Shown here in pieces: positions 43,174 through 51,573 of a stretch of 64,000 nucleotides of DNA. Location: contig JAPOXO010000118.1 in the NCBI GenBank assembly GCA_026707045.1, positions 39,135 through 103,134 of the forward strand. The letters run 5' to 3'. Source of the DNA: Gammaproteobacteria bacterium (GTDB taxonomy: Bacteria; Pseudomonadota; Gammaproteobacteria; Pseudomonadales; Azotimanducaceae). Positions within the stretch are counted from its first letter, which is position 1. Every line of letters begins with the position of its first letter. The position numbers were made by a program, and so were the translations under genes. The notes under the pieces are model-generated. The model did no database searches. It was not told the DNA's origin and worked only from the letters and a program-made list of their open reading frames with translations.

Positions 43174-44019
43174 TTAGTTCGTCCTAAACGAGTAATCGTC
43201 AGGACCCAGTGACGAAAATGCTGGTGACTTTACGTCCCATTCCAATCGCTGAGTTTTTCGCTTAAGAACTGGAGCGGCGTATACAAAACGTTCATCATAC
43301 TTCGTGTAGATAGTGTTCATAAATTTGCTAAAGTGCAGGGGACTCCCGGGAAGTGGATATATTTCAGATGTGGTTCCAAGCTCGTCTTGATTTGTTTCAG
43401 CGGCCAGAAGAGCAACGGCTTCATACCTGCTGACATCGTCTCGAATGTCACTTCTTCCGGTCAGCCTCACCATAACATCATGATAGCGACTGATGTTCTC
43501 ACTTATCGTGCCTTCCTTTAAGACAAAAACATCATTTGACTCTACATTGTCTCCTTCTTCATTTGCCCTTAATATGTGAAGAAATCCATAGACGAGTGCA
43601 GGATAAGCGATGTGAAGATTCGTGCAATCGCCCACTGCCTCTTCCATTCTGTTAGTCAAATTTCTGAACGCGTTAAGAGTGCCTTTCATCGAAACAGCAA
43701 TGACCGGGCCAATCCCATTTCTCGTTACAACGACATCAACGTTCTTCGTCTTGAGCCCGCCGAGAAGTGTTCTCTCACTTCCGTCCCCCAACGTTTCGTC
43801 ATAAATAAGCAGAACACCGGTTTTTGTCGATTTCACAGCAAAAGGAGGTCTTGGAGTCACATCATCTGGATGAAATCCCCCTTCGAGGACGAGGCGACAA
43901 GCAATATGCCAATGGAGTGGTTTTATGTGCCTACCACTTTGCGTGGGATGTTCACCAGATGCAAAGTTCGCTATTGCTTCACGAAGACAAATCCAACGAC
44001 ATGGTTCAGGTTGAGCCAC
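43174..44019 (-). CDS. Putative type II restriction endonuclease
   Basis: 281 residues when started at the GTG at 44019, which has GGAGG four bases upstream and overlaps the methyltransferase gene by 14 bases. A longer frame reaching 44172 only reads through the methyltransferase in another phase. A PD-(D/E)xK-like core is suggested by Glu75, Asp95 in KNVDVVVTRNG and Lys112 in VIAVSMKG, followed by a conserved-looking AFRNLTNRMEEAVGD. A Ser replaces the usual Glu/Asp two residues before the Lys. The assignment rests mainly on its position after the DNA methyltransferase; the recognition site is unknown. Confidence 0.6.
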   Translation of the reverse strand: MAQPEPCRWICLREAIANFASGEHPTQSGRHIKPLHWHIACRLVLEGGFHPDDVTPRPPFAVKSTKTGVLLIYDETLGDGSERTLLGGLKTKNVDVVVTRNGIGPVIAVSMKGTLNAFRNLTNRMEEAVGDCTNLHIAYPALVYGFLHILRANEEGDNVESNDVFVLKEGTISENISRYHDVMVRLTGRSDIRDDVSRYEAVALLAAETNQDELGTTSEIYPLPGSPLHFSKFMNTIYTKYDERFVYAAPVLKRKTQRLEWDVKSPAFSSLGPDDYSFRTN

Positions 44020-45508
44020 AATGCCTCCAAGAGCGCAACAGCCCAACCGCGTCGCGTATGCTCGCCAAACTGGATGAACTCGTCGGAGTGAAATTTGGTA
44101 CCAAAACACGCGCAGCCTCGCCAGGTTCCAGCTTGAGAACTCCCCCGCCAAGAGGATGCCCCTCAATTTCACAGCTAAGTTCCACTAGATCAGTCAACCA
44201 AGCACGTTGCAACAAAGTGAATCTTTCTCCTGGATTCATCCTAATTGTGTGCACAGAATTGGTACATGTACATTTTGCTCGGTTTGCAACCAAGGACGGT
44301 TGACGGCTACTCATGTACGACAAGAAACCTTGAGGAATGGATACGTTGGGAACGGAATACCAAGGATTTCTATTCCGGCACTTATATGATTTTCTCGCTT
44401 CTTGACCTTCGGGTGAATCAAGATAGCGTCGAACTGATGCCGGAAGAGCCGATTCTTCGTCGAGTCGTAGTAGCAATGTTGGTTCATCTCGATTTAACCA
44501 AGACGAAACCGTTGCCCGGGTCACAGCGAGACGCGGCAAGTTGCGGCTGGTGCGCACCGTTGGTTGCAGTAGTCGATCCGGTATGTCCAATTGCCTTGCT
44601 GTTGAAGGGCGTAAGTGAAAAAAATCGTTCGCACCTGTGACATATCCAATTCCGATTTTGGCAACTTGCCCTAGTCGAAAGGTCTTGTCGGACCTCGCAA
44701 ACTCTAAATACAGCTCACGCAGGTGGCTAGGAAGCAAGAATGCGCGCAGACGAGTTTGCCAGTGTTCCATCTCCCGCCGACTGACTGTTTGCCCTTCCTT
44801 CGGTGGTAGCGAGGAATACTTAAAGCATTCAATATCAGTAAACTTCAGTTCACAATCTATATGATTGGTGGAATACTCGTCTGCGTATAGCAGCCATGTA
44901 TCTTCCGACAAATCGGGAAACAACTTCCTCCTAATCGCAATAATCTGCACAAATTGAAAATGCCGCAAAAGATACTTAACTAAAGGCCGTGCGTAGGGTG
45001 CATGCCCAATCTCGGCGGGTACCACAAAAGCTAAGCGGCCGCCAGGTCTTAAGAGATTCGCAGTAGCTACAAGAAAAGGGGCCCACGATGAGGTCAGTGC
45101 GGTGAAATCTACTCCTAAAGTGCGACACAGACCCAGTGCTGTACGTCGCATTTTGCCGGAGAATCGTTGGTAACGAATAAACGGCGGATTACCCACTGCA
45201 AAATCGTATCGTTCTTGGTTCCGTCTAGCCCACGAGAAGAATTCATCCCGGTAAATAGCAGCATGGGGAGCACGCGCCAAAGCTGACGAGTAAGCAATGC
45301 TATCTTGTTCAACCCCAACGCTTTCGCGATGAAGCGTTAGAAATCGACCATCCCCACATGAGGGATCCAACATTCGATCATGTGGAGTTCGTCTTGCCCA
45401 GGAAACAAGCGATCTTGCAACGTAGTCAGGTGTGAAGTACTGTCCCTGTGCTTTCTTGACATCAATTTCGGAAAAAGGTGGCTCTTGTCGGTGAGACCTA
45501 TGCTTCAT
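44006..45508 (-). CDS. Adenine-specific (N6) DNA methyltransferase
   Basis: 500 residues of the gamma-class layout. SAM motif I DPSCGDGRFL (48-57) precedes the catalytic NPPF (107-110, VGNPPFIRYQ). The N-terminal segment KAQGQYFTPDYVA is typical of type II and type I adenine methylases. A large C-terminal part, about 230-500, probably holds the target-recognition domain. It modifies adenine in the recognition site of the partner endonuclease, which overlaps its 3' end. No control protein gene is present. The pair sits between unrelated housekeeping genes, suggesting horizontal acquisition. Confidence 0.88.
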   Translation of the reverse strand: MKHRSHRQEPPFSEIDVKKAQGQYFTPDYVARSLVSWARRTPHDRMLDPSCGDGRFLTLHRESVGVEQDSIAYSSALARAPHAAIYRDEFFSWARRNQERYDFAVGNPPFIRYQRFSGKMRRTALGLCRTLGVDFTALTSSWAPFLVATANLLRPGGRLAFVVPAEIGHAPYARPLVKYLLRHFQFVQIIAIRRKLFPDLSEDTWLLYADEYSTNHIDCELKFTDIECFKYSSLPPKEGQTVSRREMEHWQTRLRAFLLPSHLRELYLEFARSDKTFRLGQVAKIGIGYVTGANDFFHLRPSTARQLDIPDRLLQPTVRTSRNLPRLAVTRATVSSWLNRDEPTLLLRLDEESALPASVRRYLDSPEGQEARKSYKCRNRNPWYSVPNVSIPQGFLSYMSSRQPSLVANRAKCTCTNSVHTIRMNPGERFTLLQRAWLTDLVELSCEIEGHPLGGGVLKLEPGEAARVLVPNFTPTSSSSLASIRDAVGLLRSWRHCGST

Positions 45509-45815
45509 TCAAAAGGAATCTGTTTGTACCAAGTGTCGAGAGCTAACAAGTTTAATGTATACGAAAAACCTTTCAAATGCTGAATCAAGAGTAGATTGCA
45601 TTTTAGAATTCATGGTAGGGGATTGCCTGTAGTTACACGGTTCTTGCCGCTCAACGTTGTTACCCACTTCAAAGTCTGATGGACGCTCAGCTTCGATTTA
45701 CTGTTACCGTCAGTCCGATTACCGAAAGAATAGCTATGTTTGATCATCGAAACATGCGGAAAACCCAAACGGCAGATGTGGGAAATAGCAGGAGTTCAAT
45801 TGCAGACCGGCAGGA
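45509..45815. other. Intergenic stretch upstream of the methyltransferase
   Basis: 307 bases between divergently transcribed methyltransferase and phosphatidyltransferase genes. Both promoters must lie here, but I find no pair of consensus hexamers worth calling, no operator-like palindrome and no RNA gene. Confidence 0.4.
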
Positions 45816-46403
45816 ATGAGTAGACTTAAACCGAGTTTGGGACTGATTCAAATCATTACTCAAAATTTTCTTTCCGCAGCCAATACTCTAACCGTCGTAA
45901 GGCTTGCCCTAGCACCAGCGATTCTCTGGGCGATTGTCGAACAGCGTTACTTCGTCGGTTTGTTCGTATTCACGATAGCAGTAATTACGGATGTGATGGA
46001 TGGTCGTTTGGCTCGTCGGCAAGGTACTGAATCGAAGCTTGGAGGATTGCTAGATCACGCAACGGACTGCATCTTTGTTGTGTGTGGATTGTTCGCATTG
46101 AGTAGGCACGCCATCGTCCCTCTCGCTCTGAGTGCCTTAGTCGCAGTTGCATTCATTCAATACATGCTGGATTCTGGGGTGCTGAAGAAAAAGGGTTTGG
46201 TCCCCAACAAAATCGGCCGATGGAACGGAATCGCCTATTTTGTGCTCGTGGCAGTTCCTCTAGTTCAAAATTCTTTTAACTTTCAATTGTTTAACGACCA
46301 CCAAATCTATGTTGCCGGCTGGGCGATGTGTGCAATGACCGCTGTCTCCATGCTCGATAGAGTTTCGTTGTTTTTCCGTAAATCGCGACCACGGCAGGAC
46401 TAA
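45816..46403 (+). CDS. CDP-alcohol phosphatidyltransferase family protein
   Basis: 195-residue membrane protein. The complete family motif D-x2-DG-x2-AR-x8-G-x3-D-x3-D is present as DVMDGRLAR...GGLLDHATD at about 66-91. About five membrane helices. Such enzymes displace CMP from a CDP-alcohol, for example making phosphatidylglycerophosphate, but the acceptor alcohol cannot be predicted and this may not be the housekeeping PgsA. The stop lies 10 bases from the convergent flippase-like gene. Confidence 0.85.
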   Translation: MSRLKPSLGLIQIITQNFLSAANTLTVVRLALAPAILWAIVEQRYFVGLFVFTIAVITDVMDGRLARRQGTESKLGGLLDHATDCIFVVCGLFALSRHAIVPLALSALVAVAFIQYMLDSGVLKKKGLVPNKIGRWNGIAYFVLVAVPLVQNSFNFQLFNDHQIYVAGWAMCAMTAVSMLDRVSLFFRKSRPRQD

Positions 46404-46413
46404 ACGAAGGCTC

Positions 46414-47397
46414 CTAACCAAACAGTTCCTTGTTAGCCCTGGGCAAGAATGCGACTCCAATCAATGCATTGAAAAGGACAAAAAACGTATGCATCACGAG
46501 GCTAAAAGCTCCCACTTCGGGATAGTCCGGGAACAGCACCGTCCACAAAAGTAGCGCACCTGCATGAAACGGTAGCGGGAGAGCGGCAGCAAGGAAAATT
46601 AACGGCAAGAAAATCAGCATTTGACCCACGGTTGCCTCGACCTGAAAAAGATTGAGCGCAATTGCGTACACAATTACCGCACCGATGAGGTTGGGTGCCT
46701 TGAATAGGACAGCAAGCCCGTAGTGCCACAACTTGGCATTGCGCAAGGCATGCAACACACCGATTTCTCTCAGCTTCGACCGTTTGAATATGTAGCCGCG
46801 AAAAAAGGCGAAGTGAACAGGGAAATAGACCAATGCCCCAACTAACACGCACGGAAGAATTACATCCAGTGGAAGCATTGTGGATGCTTGTTGAACATAG
46901 TCGAATCGCAGTACAACTCCGACAGTGGAAAACATGAGCAACTGATAGATTTCAACTATGCCGATAAAGATCATCGTCGACAACGCCTGCCAGCCTGGCA
47001 CCTTGTACGTCTTCAGAAGGTAAAGTGACATTGCGCCTTTCCCTACCTGTTCGTTCACCAATGCGAGAATGTACGCGCTAGCTCGAATCGGAAGAATTTT
47101 CGTGAACCCAAGCGCGGGAGCGTTAAACCATCGAATCGCCCGCCAGGTGACGTGTGTATCGACAAGGAAAAAGAAAAACGAGTAGGGAATCATGACCGCG
47201 AGCCACAGCCACCAATTCACACCAGAGAAGAAGTCTTGCAAGTATTGCAGAACGGTGATGCCGTCGCGACTTGCCGCCCCATCAATCTTGGTGTAAACCA
47301 AATAGAAGCAACCCGCAGAGAGAAACCAAGTCAACGCCTTGAAAAGCAGGCTTGCTATCGACCTCTTCGACTCTCTAGGTTCGGGCTCGTCGCTCAT
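46414..47397 (-). CDS. Polytopic membrane protein, possibly YbhN/UPF0104 (flippase-like) family
   Basis: 327 residues with about eight hydrophobic helices. The central segment YILALVNEQVGKGAMSLYLL resembles the conserved N-x2-xPxxxG-like region of the lysylphosphatidylglycerol synthase transmembrane domain family. This points to a role in lipid or polyprenyl-glycan translocation, but the similarity is weak. It is convergent with a lipid-synthesis enzyme. The first 12 residues are charged and cytoplasmic. Confidence 0.55.
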   Translation of the reverse strand: MSDEPEPRESKRSIASLLFKALTWFLSAGCFYLVYTKIDGAASRDGITVLQYLQDFFSGVNWWLWLAVMIPYSFFFFLVDTHVTWRAIRWFNAPALGFTKILPIRASAYILALVNEQVGKGAMSLYLLKTYKVPGWQALSTMIFIGIVEIYQLLMFSTVGVVLRFDYVQQASTMLPLDVILPCVLVGALVYFPVHFAFFRGYIFKRSKLREIGVLHALRNAKLWHYGLAVLFKAPNLIGAVIVYAIALNLFQVEATVGQMLIFLPLIFLAAALPLPFHAGALLLWTVLFPDYPEVGAFSLVMHTFFVLFNALIGVAFLPRANKELFG

Positions 47398-47526
47398 TCC
47401 TCATTTTCCATTTAGTGGCGATACCAGATAGTCAATGGTAGCGAGTTGTTGAAGGGACAGTCCCTCAATAGGCATCTACCTCTTGGTTATCATGCTCGAC
47501 GATTAGCCTCAGAATGGGAAACGCCA

Positions 47527-48501
47527 ATGCGCACGGGGAGTTTTACAGGATTCGATGTGGATCTACGCGAGACCGGCATCGCCTGGATTAAATTCAACAC
47601 GCCGGAACGACTTAATGGATTGACGCAGGCGATCAAACGGGATTTGGTGGAGACGATTGTTCAGGCGCAAATGGACAACAGTGTCCGAGTTCTCGTGTTT
47701 ACGGGAGCTGGTCGTGCCTTTTGTGCCGGTGACGACATTTCCGGACAGAGAAAGCCCATTCAGGGTGAAGCGCTCGTTCCCCCCATTCCTCCGGGACACG
47801 ACAGTGACATTGGAACTTACGAAGGACTACGCCATTTGTCGCAAACCGTCAATATTGCTATAAGAAACTGCGACAAGATCTCCATTGCCGCAATAAACGG
47901 AGTGGCAATTCAGACTGGACTGTCTCTGGCGCTGGCTTGTGATTTTCGCATCGCCGTTGATGGTGCCCGTTTGGGGAGCGCAACGTTGAGATTTGGACTT
48001 TTGCCGGATGAGGGCGGCCAATATCTGCTTGTACAAACGATGGGTGTGCCGAAGACAATGGATTTTCTCATGCGTAAACGAATCATTCGGGCCGAAGAAG
48101 CCCTTGAGCTCGGATTGGTACACGAGACAGTCGGTCCTGAGGAATTGGATTCTAGAGTTATGCAGCTGGCTCAAGAGATGGCAAACGGCCCTCAAGTTGC
48201 AATGCGTTTTTTGAAGCGATCGATTTATAACGCGTACGATCTTTCGTTCGAGCAATCGATGGATGAAATCGCTGCGAAAACTGCAGTATCCGATCATCAT
48301 CCCGATGCTCGTGAAGGCGGACTTGCGTTTCGAGAGAAAAGAGAGCCTAATTTCAATGCTTGGCTAGAGCAGGATAGATCAGGTCCAGCCCGGTTTAGTC
48401 AGGCATACAAACGTCTGTTGAGTGAGGCGACAAGACTGGGCCTGGACACCGATGAGATACGAGCTTTGGAAGACAAATACAGCGAATACTTGAAGCCCTA
48501 A
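47527..48501 (+). CDS. Enoyl-CoA hydratase/isomerase family protein
   Basis: 324 residues of the crotonase fold. The oxyanion-hole segments are RAFCAGDDISG (about 64-74) and NGVAIQTGLSLALACDFRIA (about 115-135). The C-terminal helical region is longer than in ordinary hydratases, with a tail rich in charged residues after KREPNFNAW. Substrate and exact reaction are unknown. I start at ATG 47527 (MRTGSFTGFDVDLRETG); upstream in-frame starts give an unmatched 27-residue extension. Confidence 0.85.
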   Translation: MRTGSFTGFDVDLRETGIAWIKFNTPERLNGLTQAIKRDLVETIVQAQMDNSVRVLVFTGAGRAFCAGDDISGQRKPIQGEALVPPIPPGHDSDIGTYEGLRHLSQTVNIAIRNCDKISIAAINGVAIQTGLSLALACDFRIAVDGARLGSATLRFGLLPDEGGQYLLVQTMGVPKTMDFLMRKRIIRAEEALELGLVHETVGPEELDSRVMQLAQEMANGPQVAMRFLKRSIYNAYDLSFEQSMDEIAAKTAVSDHHPDAREGGLAFREKREPNFNAWLEQDRSGPARFSQAYKRLLSEATRLGLDTDEIRALEDKYSEYLKP

Positions 48502-48507
48502 TGTACA

Positions 48508-48543
48508 CGACAGAGACAACCGGAGAATCGGCAGTCTCTGTCG
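48508..48543. terminator. Bidirectional terminator between convergent genes
   Basis: CGACAGAGAC (48508-48517) pairs perfectly with GTCTCTGTCG (48534-48543); an inner CCG/CGG pairing lies in the loop. The stem lies 7 bases past the hydratase stop and 14 bases past the convergent glutamine synthetase stop. There is no strong U-tract, so it may act as a stabilising hairpin rather than an intrinsic terminator. Confidence 0.6.
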
Positions 48544-48556
48544 CTCCAACGTATAA

Positions 48557-49570
48557 CTAAGAGTCGAGTGCTTCCTTTGTGGTACGAATGATCACGGAAG
48601 CGACTTTATATGGATCTGCATTGGATGCTGGTCGCCGGTCTTCCAGACGCCCTTTCCATCCTGCTTCGACTGTCGCTACGGGGATCCGGATTGACGCACC
48701 TCGATCATAGAGACCGTAGGAAAACTCACTAATTGACTGCGTCTCATGAAGCCCTGTCAGTCTTTGAGCATTGTCTGCGCCGTAGACGTCGATATGTCGC
48801 CGGATATTCTTGCCAAATTCCTCGCAAATCTTTATAAAAAGTGATTCGTCCCCAGCTTCGCGCATCGGACTGTTCGAGAAATTAGCATGCATTCCCGAGC
48901 CATTCCAGTCTGTGTCTCCAAGCGGTTTTGGGTGCCAATTGATGCCGTATCCATACTCTTCGGCATTGCGCTCTGCTAGATAGCGAGCAATCCACGTTTC
49001 GTCTCCAGCTCTTTTTGCGCCTTTTGCAAAGAGTTGAAACTCCCACTGTCCCGCCGCGACTTCAGCATTGATGCCTTCTACGTTAAGACCTGCTTCTAGG
49101 CAAAGGTCGAGGTGTTGATCTATGCATTCGCGACCGAAATTATTCTCAGCCCCAACGGAGCAGTAGTATGGACCTTGGGGACGCGGAAACCCTTTTTCCG
49201 GAAATCCCGGCGGTAGAGAAGTGTCGATGTCCCACAAAAAGTACTCTTGTTCGAAGCCAAACCAAAAATCATCATCATCGTCGTCAATTTGCGCTCGGCC
49301 ATTGGAGTCGTGAGGTTCGCCGTCGGCATCTAAAACTTCTGTCATCACCAAGTAGCCGTTCTTGCGTGCAGGATCGGGAAATATTGCCACCGGTTTCAAC
49401 AGCAAGTCAGAGGTATTTCCTTCAGCCTGAGCGGTAGAACTTCCATCGAAAGCCCAAACGGGGCACGACTCGAGCTTTCCGTCGAAGTCCTCTTCTACTC
49501 GAGTCTTGCTTCTCAGACTTTGCGTTGGAATGAAGCCATCGAGCCAAATGTATTCAAGTTTCGATTTCAT
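48557..49570 (-). CDS. glnII: Type II (eukaryotic-like) glutamine synthetase
   Basis: 337 residues, far shorter than the 470-residue GSI. All GSII hallmarks are present: YIWLDGFIPTQSLRSKTR at the start, WAFDGSSTAQAEGNTSD (39-55), FGFEQEYFLWD near 105, GQWEFQ, NGSGMHANFS and GASIRIP. It joins ammonia to glutamate with ATP. GSII is widespread in eukaryotes and patchy in bacteria, so this copy is probably transferred; it lacks the adenylylation loop of GSI. The ATG has GGAG ten bases upstream. No ntr-type regulator or transporter gene is adjacent. Confidence 0.93.
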   Translation of the reverse strand: MKSKLEYIWLDGFIPTQSLRSKTRVEEDFDGKLESCPVWAFDGSSTAQAEGNTSDLLLKPVAIFPDPARKNGYLVMTEVLDADGEPHDSNGRAQIDDDDDDFWFGFEQEYFLWDIDTSLPPGFPEKGFPRPQGPYYCSVGAENNFGRECIDQHLDLCLEAGLNVEGINAEVAAGQWEFQLFAKGAKRAGDETWIARYLAERNAEEYGYGINWHPKPLGDTDWNGSGMHANFSNSPMREAGDESLFIKICEEFGKNIRRHIDVYGADNAQRLTGLHETQSISEFSYGLYDRGASIRIPVATVEAGWKGRLEDRRPASNADPYKVASVIIRTTKEALDS

Positions 49571-49784
49571 TTTCGAGCAATCTCCAGTGCTTCGTTAACA
49601 AGGGAAAGGATTAGTGTTGTGCACAGCTCCGGACGTGTTCGATAGGCAGATGGCGAACGAGATGCACCACTGTGCAGGCGCCTATGATAGCGAAATTGGT
49701 GCTTGTTAGGAATTGCTCGGAGGCAATTGACTCTGGTTAGTTTGCACAGGACATACTTAGACTCGGAAATCAAGCGCCTTCGAT

Positions 49785-50981
49785 TTAGTCGACGAAGGAT
49801 TGGTATACCAGAGTCTTTAGTTCCCTACGTATCGGCCAGGTTGATGACGGGAGCAATTGAGTCATAAATACTACTGACAGTTGTTCTATGGGATCGATCC
49901 AAAAATACGTGCTCGCTGCACCTCCCCATGCGTACTCACCCGGGGAATCCAAGACCGACGCGGCCGCAGGATCGATTACAACTGAAAATCCCAGCCCGAA
50001 TCCTATGCCTTCAAAGCTAGTTTCGGAAAATACTGGCTGTCCCATGGCGGATAAGTCGGCATTGCCAGGAAGATGGTTGGACGACATGTACTCAACGGTC
50101 TTGCGTCCAAGTATGCGTACGCCATGAAACTCACCTTTATTGAGCAACATCTGCGCAAATCGTTGGTATTCGTCGACCGTGGAAACCATCCCGCCGCCGC
50201 CTGAGAGGAAAGTTGGCCGTTGGAGATAGCGTGAATCTTTGGACGCATCCTGTAGGTCGAATCCATCACGCGTGTGTTGATAGCAGGCTGCTAAACGGTC
50301 GGCACTCTCTTTGCGCACGTGAAAATCAGTGTCCTCAAGGCCAAGAGGGGAACTGATCTCTCTCTTCACGAACTCGTCTAAATCGCAATCGCCAAAGCGT
50401 TGAACCAAGTAGCCACAGACATCGGTCGCAAAGCTGTAACGCCACAACGAACCAGGGTCATACAAGAGAGGAATTTCCGACAAATGCTCGATCATGCTTT
50501 CAAGGGTACGAGAACCTCCGCCTTCCACGCCACGTTGTCGATAGAGTGCGTCGACTGGGTGATTGTCCATGAACCCATAGGTCAACCCCGCAGTATGTGT
50601 CAACAAATGCTTGATGGTCATTGGTTTTTTTGTGGGACGCGTCTTGATTTTGTCACCTTCGCCGGACTCGTATACTCGAAGATTCTTCCAGCTCGGAACA
50701 TACTTTGAGACAGGATCGTCAAGCTGGAACTTGCCGAGTTCATACAGCATCATGAGAGCTACGCTTGTGACGGGTTTTGACATCGAATAAATACGAAATA
50801 CGGTGTCGCGTTGTACGTCGCGATCGTTTTCGACATCGCTCTTGCCAACTGAGTAGAAGAAAGTTTCCCGTCCACGGCGATTGACGAGACATACTGCACA
50901 AGGTAGCTTTCCGTCTTCGACGTATGCGTCCATGTGGTCGGCTACTCGCTTCAAGCGATCTTCAGACATCCCCTGAACCAT
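49785..50981 (-). CDS. Serine hydrolase of the beta-lactamase / penicillin-binding (class C-like) family
   Basis: 398 residues. The nucleophile motif S66-x-x-K69 is in IYSMSKPVT, the second motif Tyr is in WRYSFATDV, and LLTHTAGLTYGF is typical of esterase/EstB-like members. No signal peptide is visible, so it is probably cytoplasmic and more likely an esterase or peptidase than an antibiotic-resistance enzyme. The ATG at 50981 has AGGA seven bases upstream; another Met four codons later is possible. Confidence 0.85.
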   Translation of the reverse strand: MVQGMSEDRLKRVADHMDAYVEDGKLPCAVCLVNRRGRETFFYSVGKSDVENDRDVQRDTVFRIYSMSKPVTSVALMMLYELGKFQLDDPVSKYVPSWKNLRVYESGEGDKIKTRPTKKPMTIKHLLTHTAGLTYGFMDNHPVDALYRQRGVEGGGSRTLESMIEHLSEIPLLYDPGSLWRYSFATDVCGYLVQRFGDCDLDEFVKREISSPLGLEDTDFHVRKESADRLAACYQHTRDGFDLQDASKDSRYLQRPTFLSGGGGMVSTVDEYQRFAQMLLNKGEFHGVRILGRKTVEYMSSNHLPGNADLSAMGQPVFSETSFEGIGFGLGFSVVIDPAAASVLDSPGEYAWGGAASTYFWIDPIEQLSVVFMTQLLPSSTWPIRRELKTLVYQSFVD

Positions 50982-51050
50982 GTTGCTTCCTACGTCTTTT
51001 CGCCTCTCAAGGAAGTGCAATTATGCAGGGACTGCCATGTGTAGCAGCTA

Positions 51051-51476
51051 TCAGTCGAGGTCGGTGCTTCTGAATCTTCGGCTTTGCTTCTTTTCAGACT
51101 GTCGACGCTTTTGGTTCAAACGAGCACGCTTGGACGCACCTGTGGGGCGAGTTGCGATACGAACCTTGGGTTTTTCTTGTGCCCGATCAAGCAGAGTTGC
51201 CAAGCGATCCAAAGCAGCGCGTCGGTTTCTGTCTTGAGTTCGATGCTTGTTGGCTTGGATCACAAGTTCGTCCCGCAGATTAATACGAGACCGAGCGATT
51301 TCGCGCAACCGAGACACTACATCGGGTCGTAGATTTGCTTCGTTCACTTCGAGTCGCAGTTCGACCGCAGTCGCGACTTTGGAAGCATTAGTCCCCCCAG
51401 GTCCGGAAGAAAGATGGAATTTCCATGAAAGTGAGTGTGCGGCAAGCGTTGTGCTGCCAACCACCAAGGAAGACAT
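51051..51476 (-). CDS. ArfB/ICT1-like ribosome rescue factor with altered GGQ motif
   Basis: 141 residues, the length of E. coli ArfB (YaeJ). The catalytic loop reads SSGPGGTNASK (23-33): the invariant GGQ glutamine is Thr29, encoded by ACT. The rest is typical, with a helix RLREIARSRINLRDELVIQA and a basic C-terminal tail (KPKVRIATRPTGASKRARLN..., ending near 138) that inserts in the mRNA channel. ArfB hydrolyses peptidyl-tRNA on stalled ribosomes, and the Gln is required. This copy may therefore be inactive, use another residue, or have a new role. Confidence 0.85.
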   Translation of the reverse strand: MSSLVVGSTTLAAHSLSWKFHLSSGPGGTNASKVATAVELRLEVNEANLRPDVVSRLREIARSRINLRDELVIQANKHRTQDRNRRAALDRLATLLDRAQEKPKVRIATRPTGASKRARLNQKRRQSEKKQSRRFRSTDLD

Positions 51477-51573
51477 AGTTGCTTATTATTCGGACATTGA
51501 AGTCATTGACAGACGGGTTTAGAACGCTTGTGGCCAATAAAGTTCACAAGCAGCAAGTTTATTGAGGGTGGCG

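Noticed and set aside
44019..44172. Longer N-terminal extension of the restriction endonuclease
   Set aside because: These 51 codons only read the methyltransferase coding sequence in another frame; the GTG at 44019 has a GGAGG ribosome binding site.
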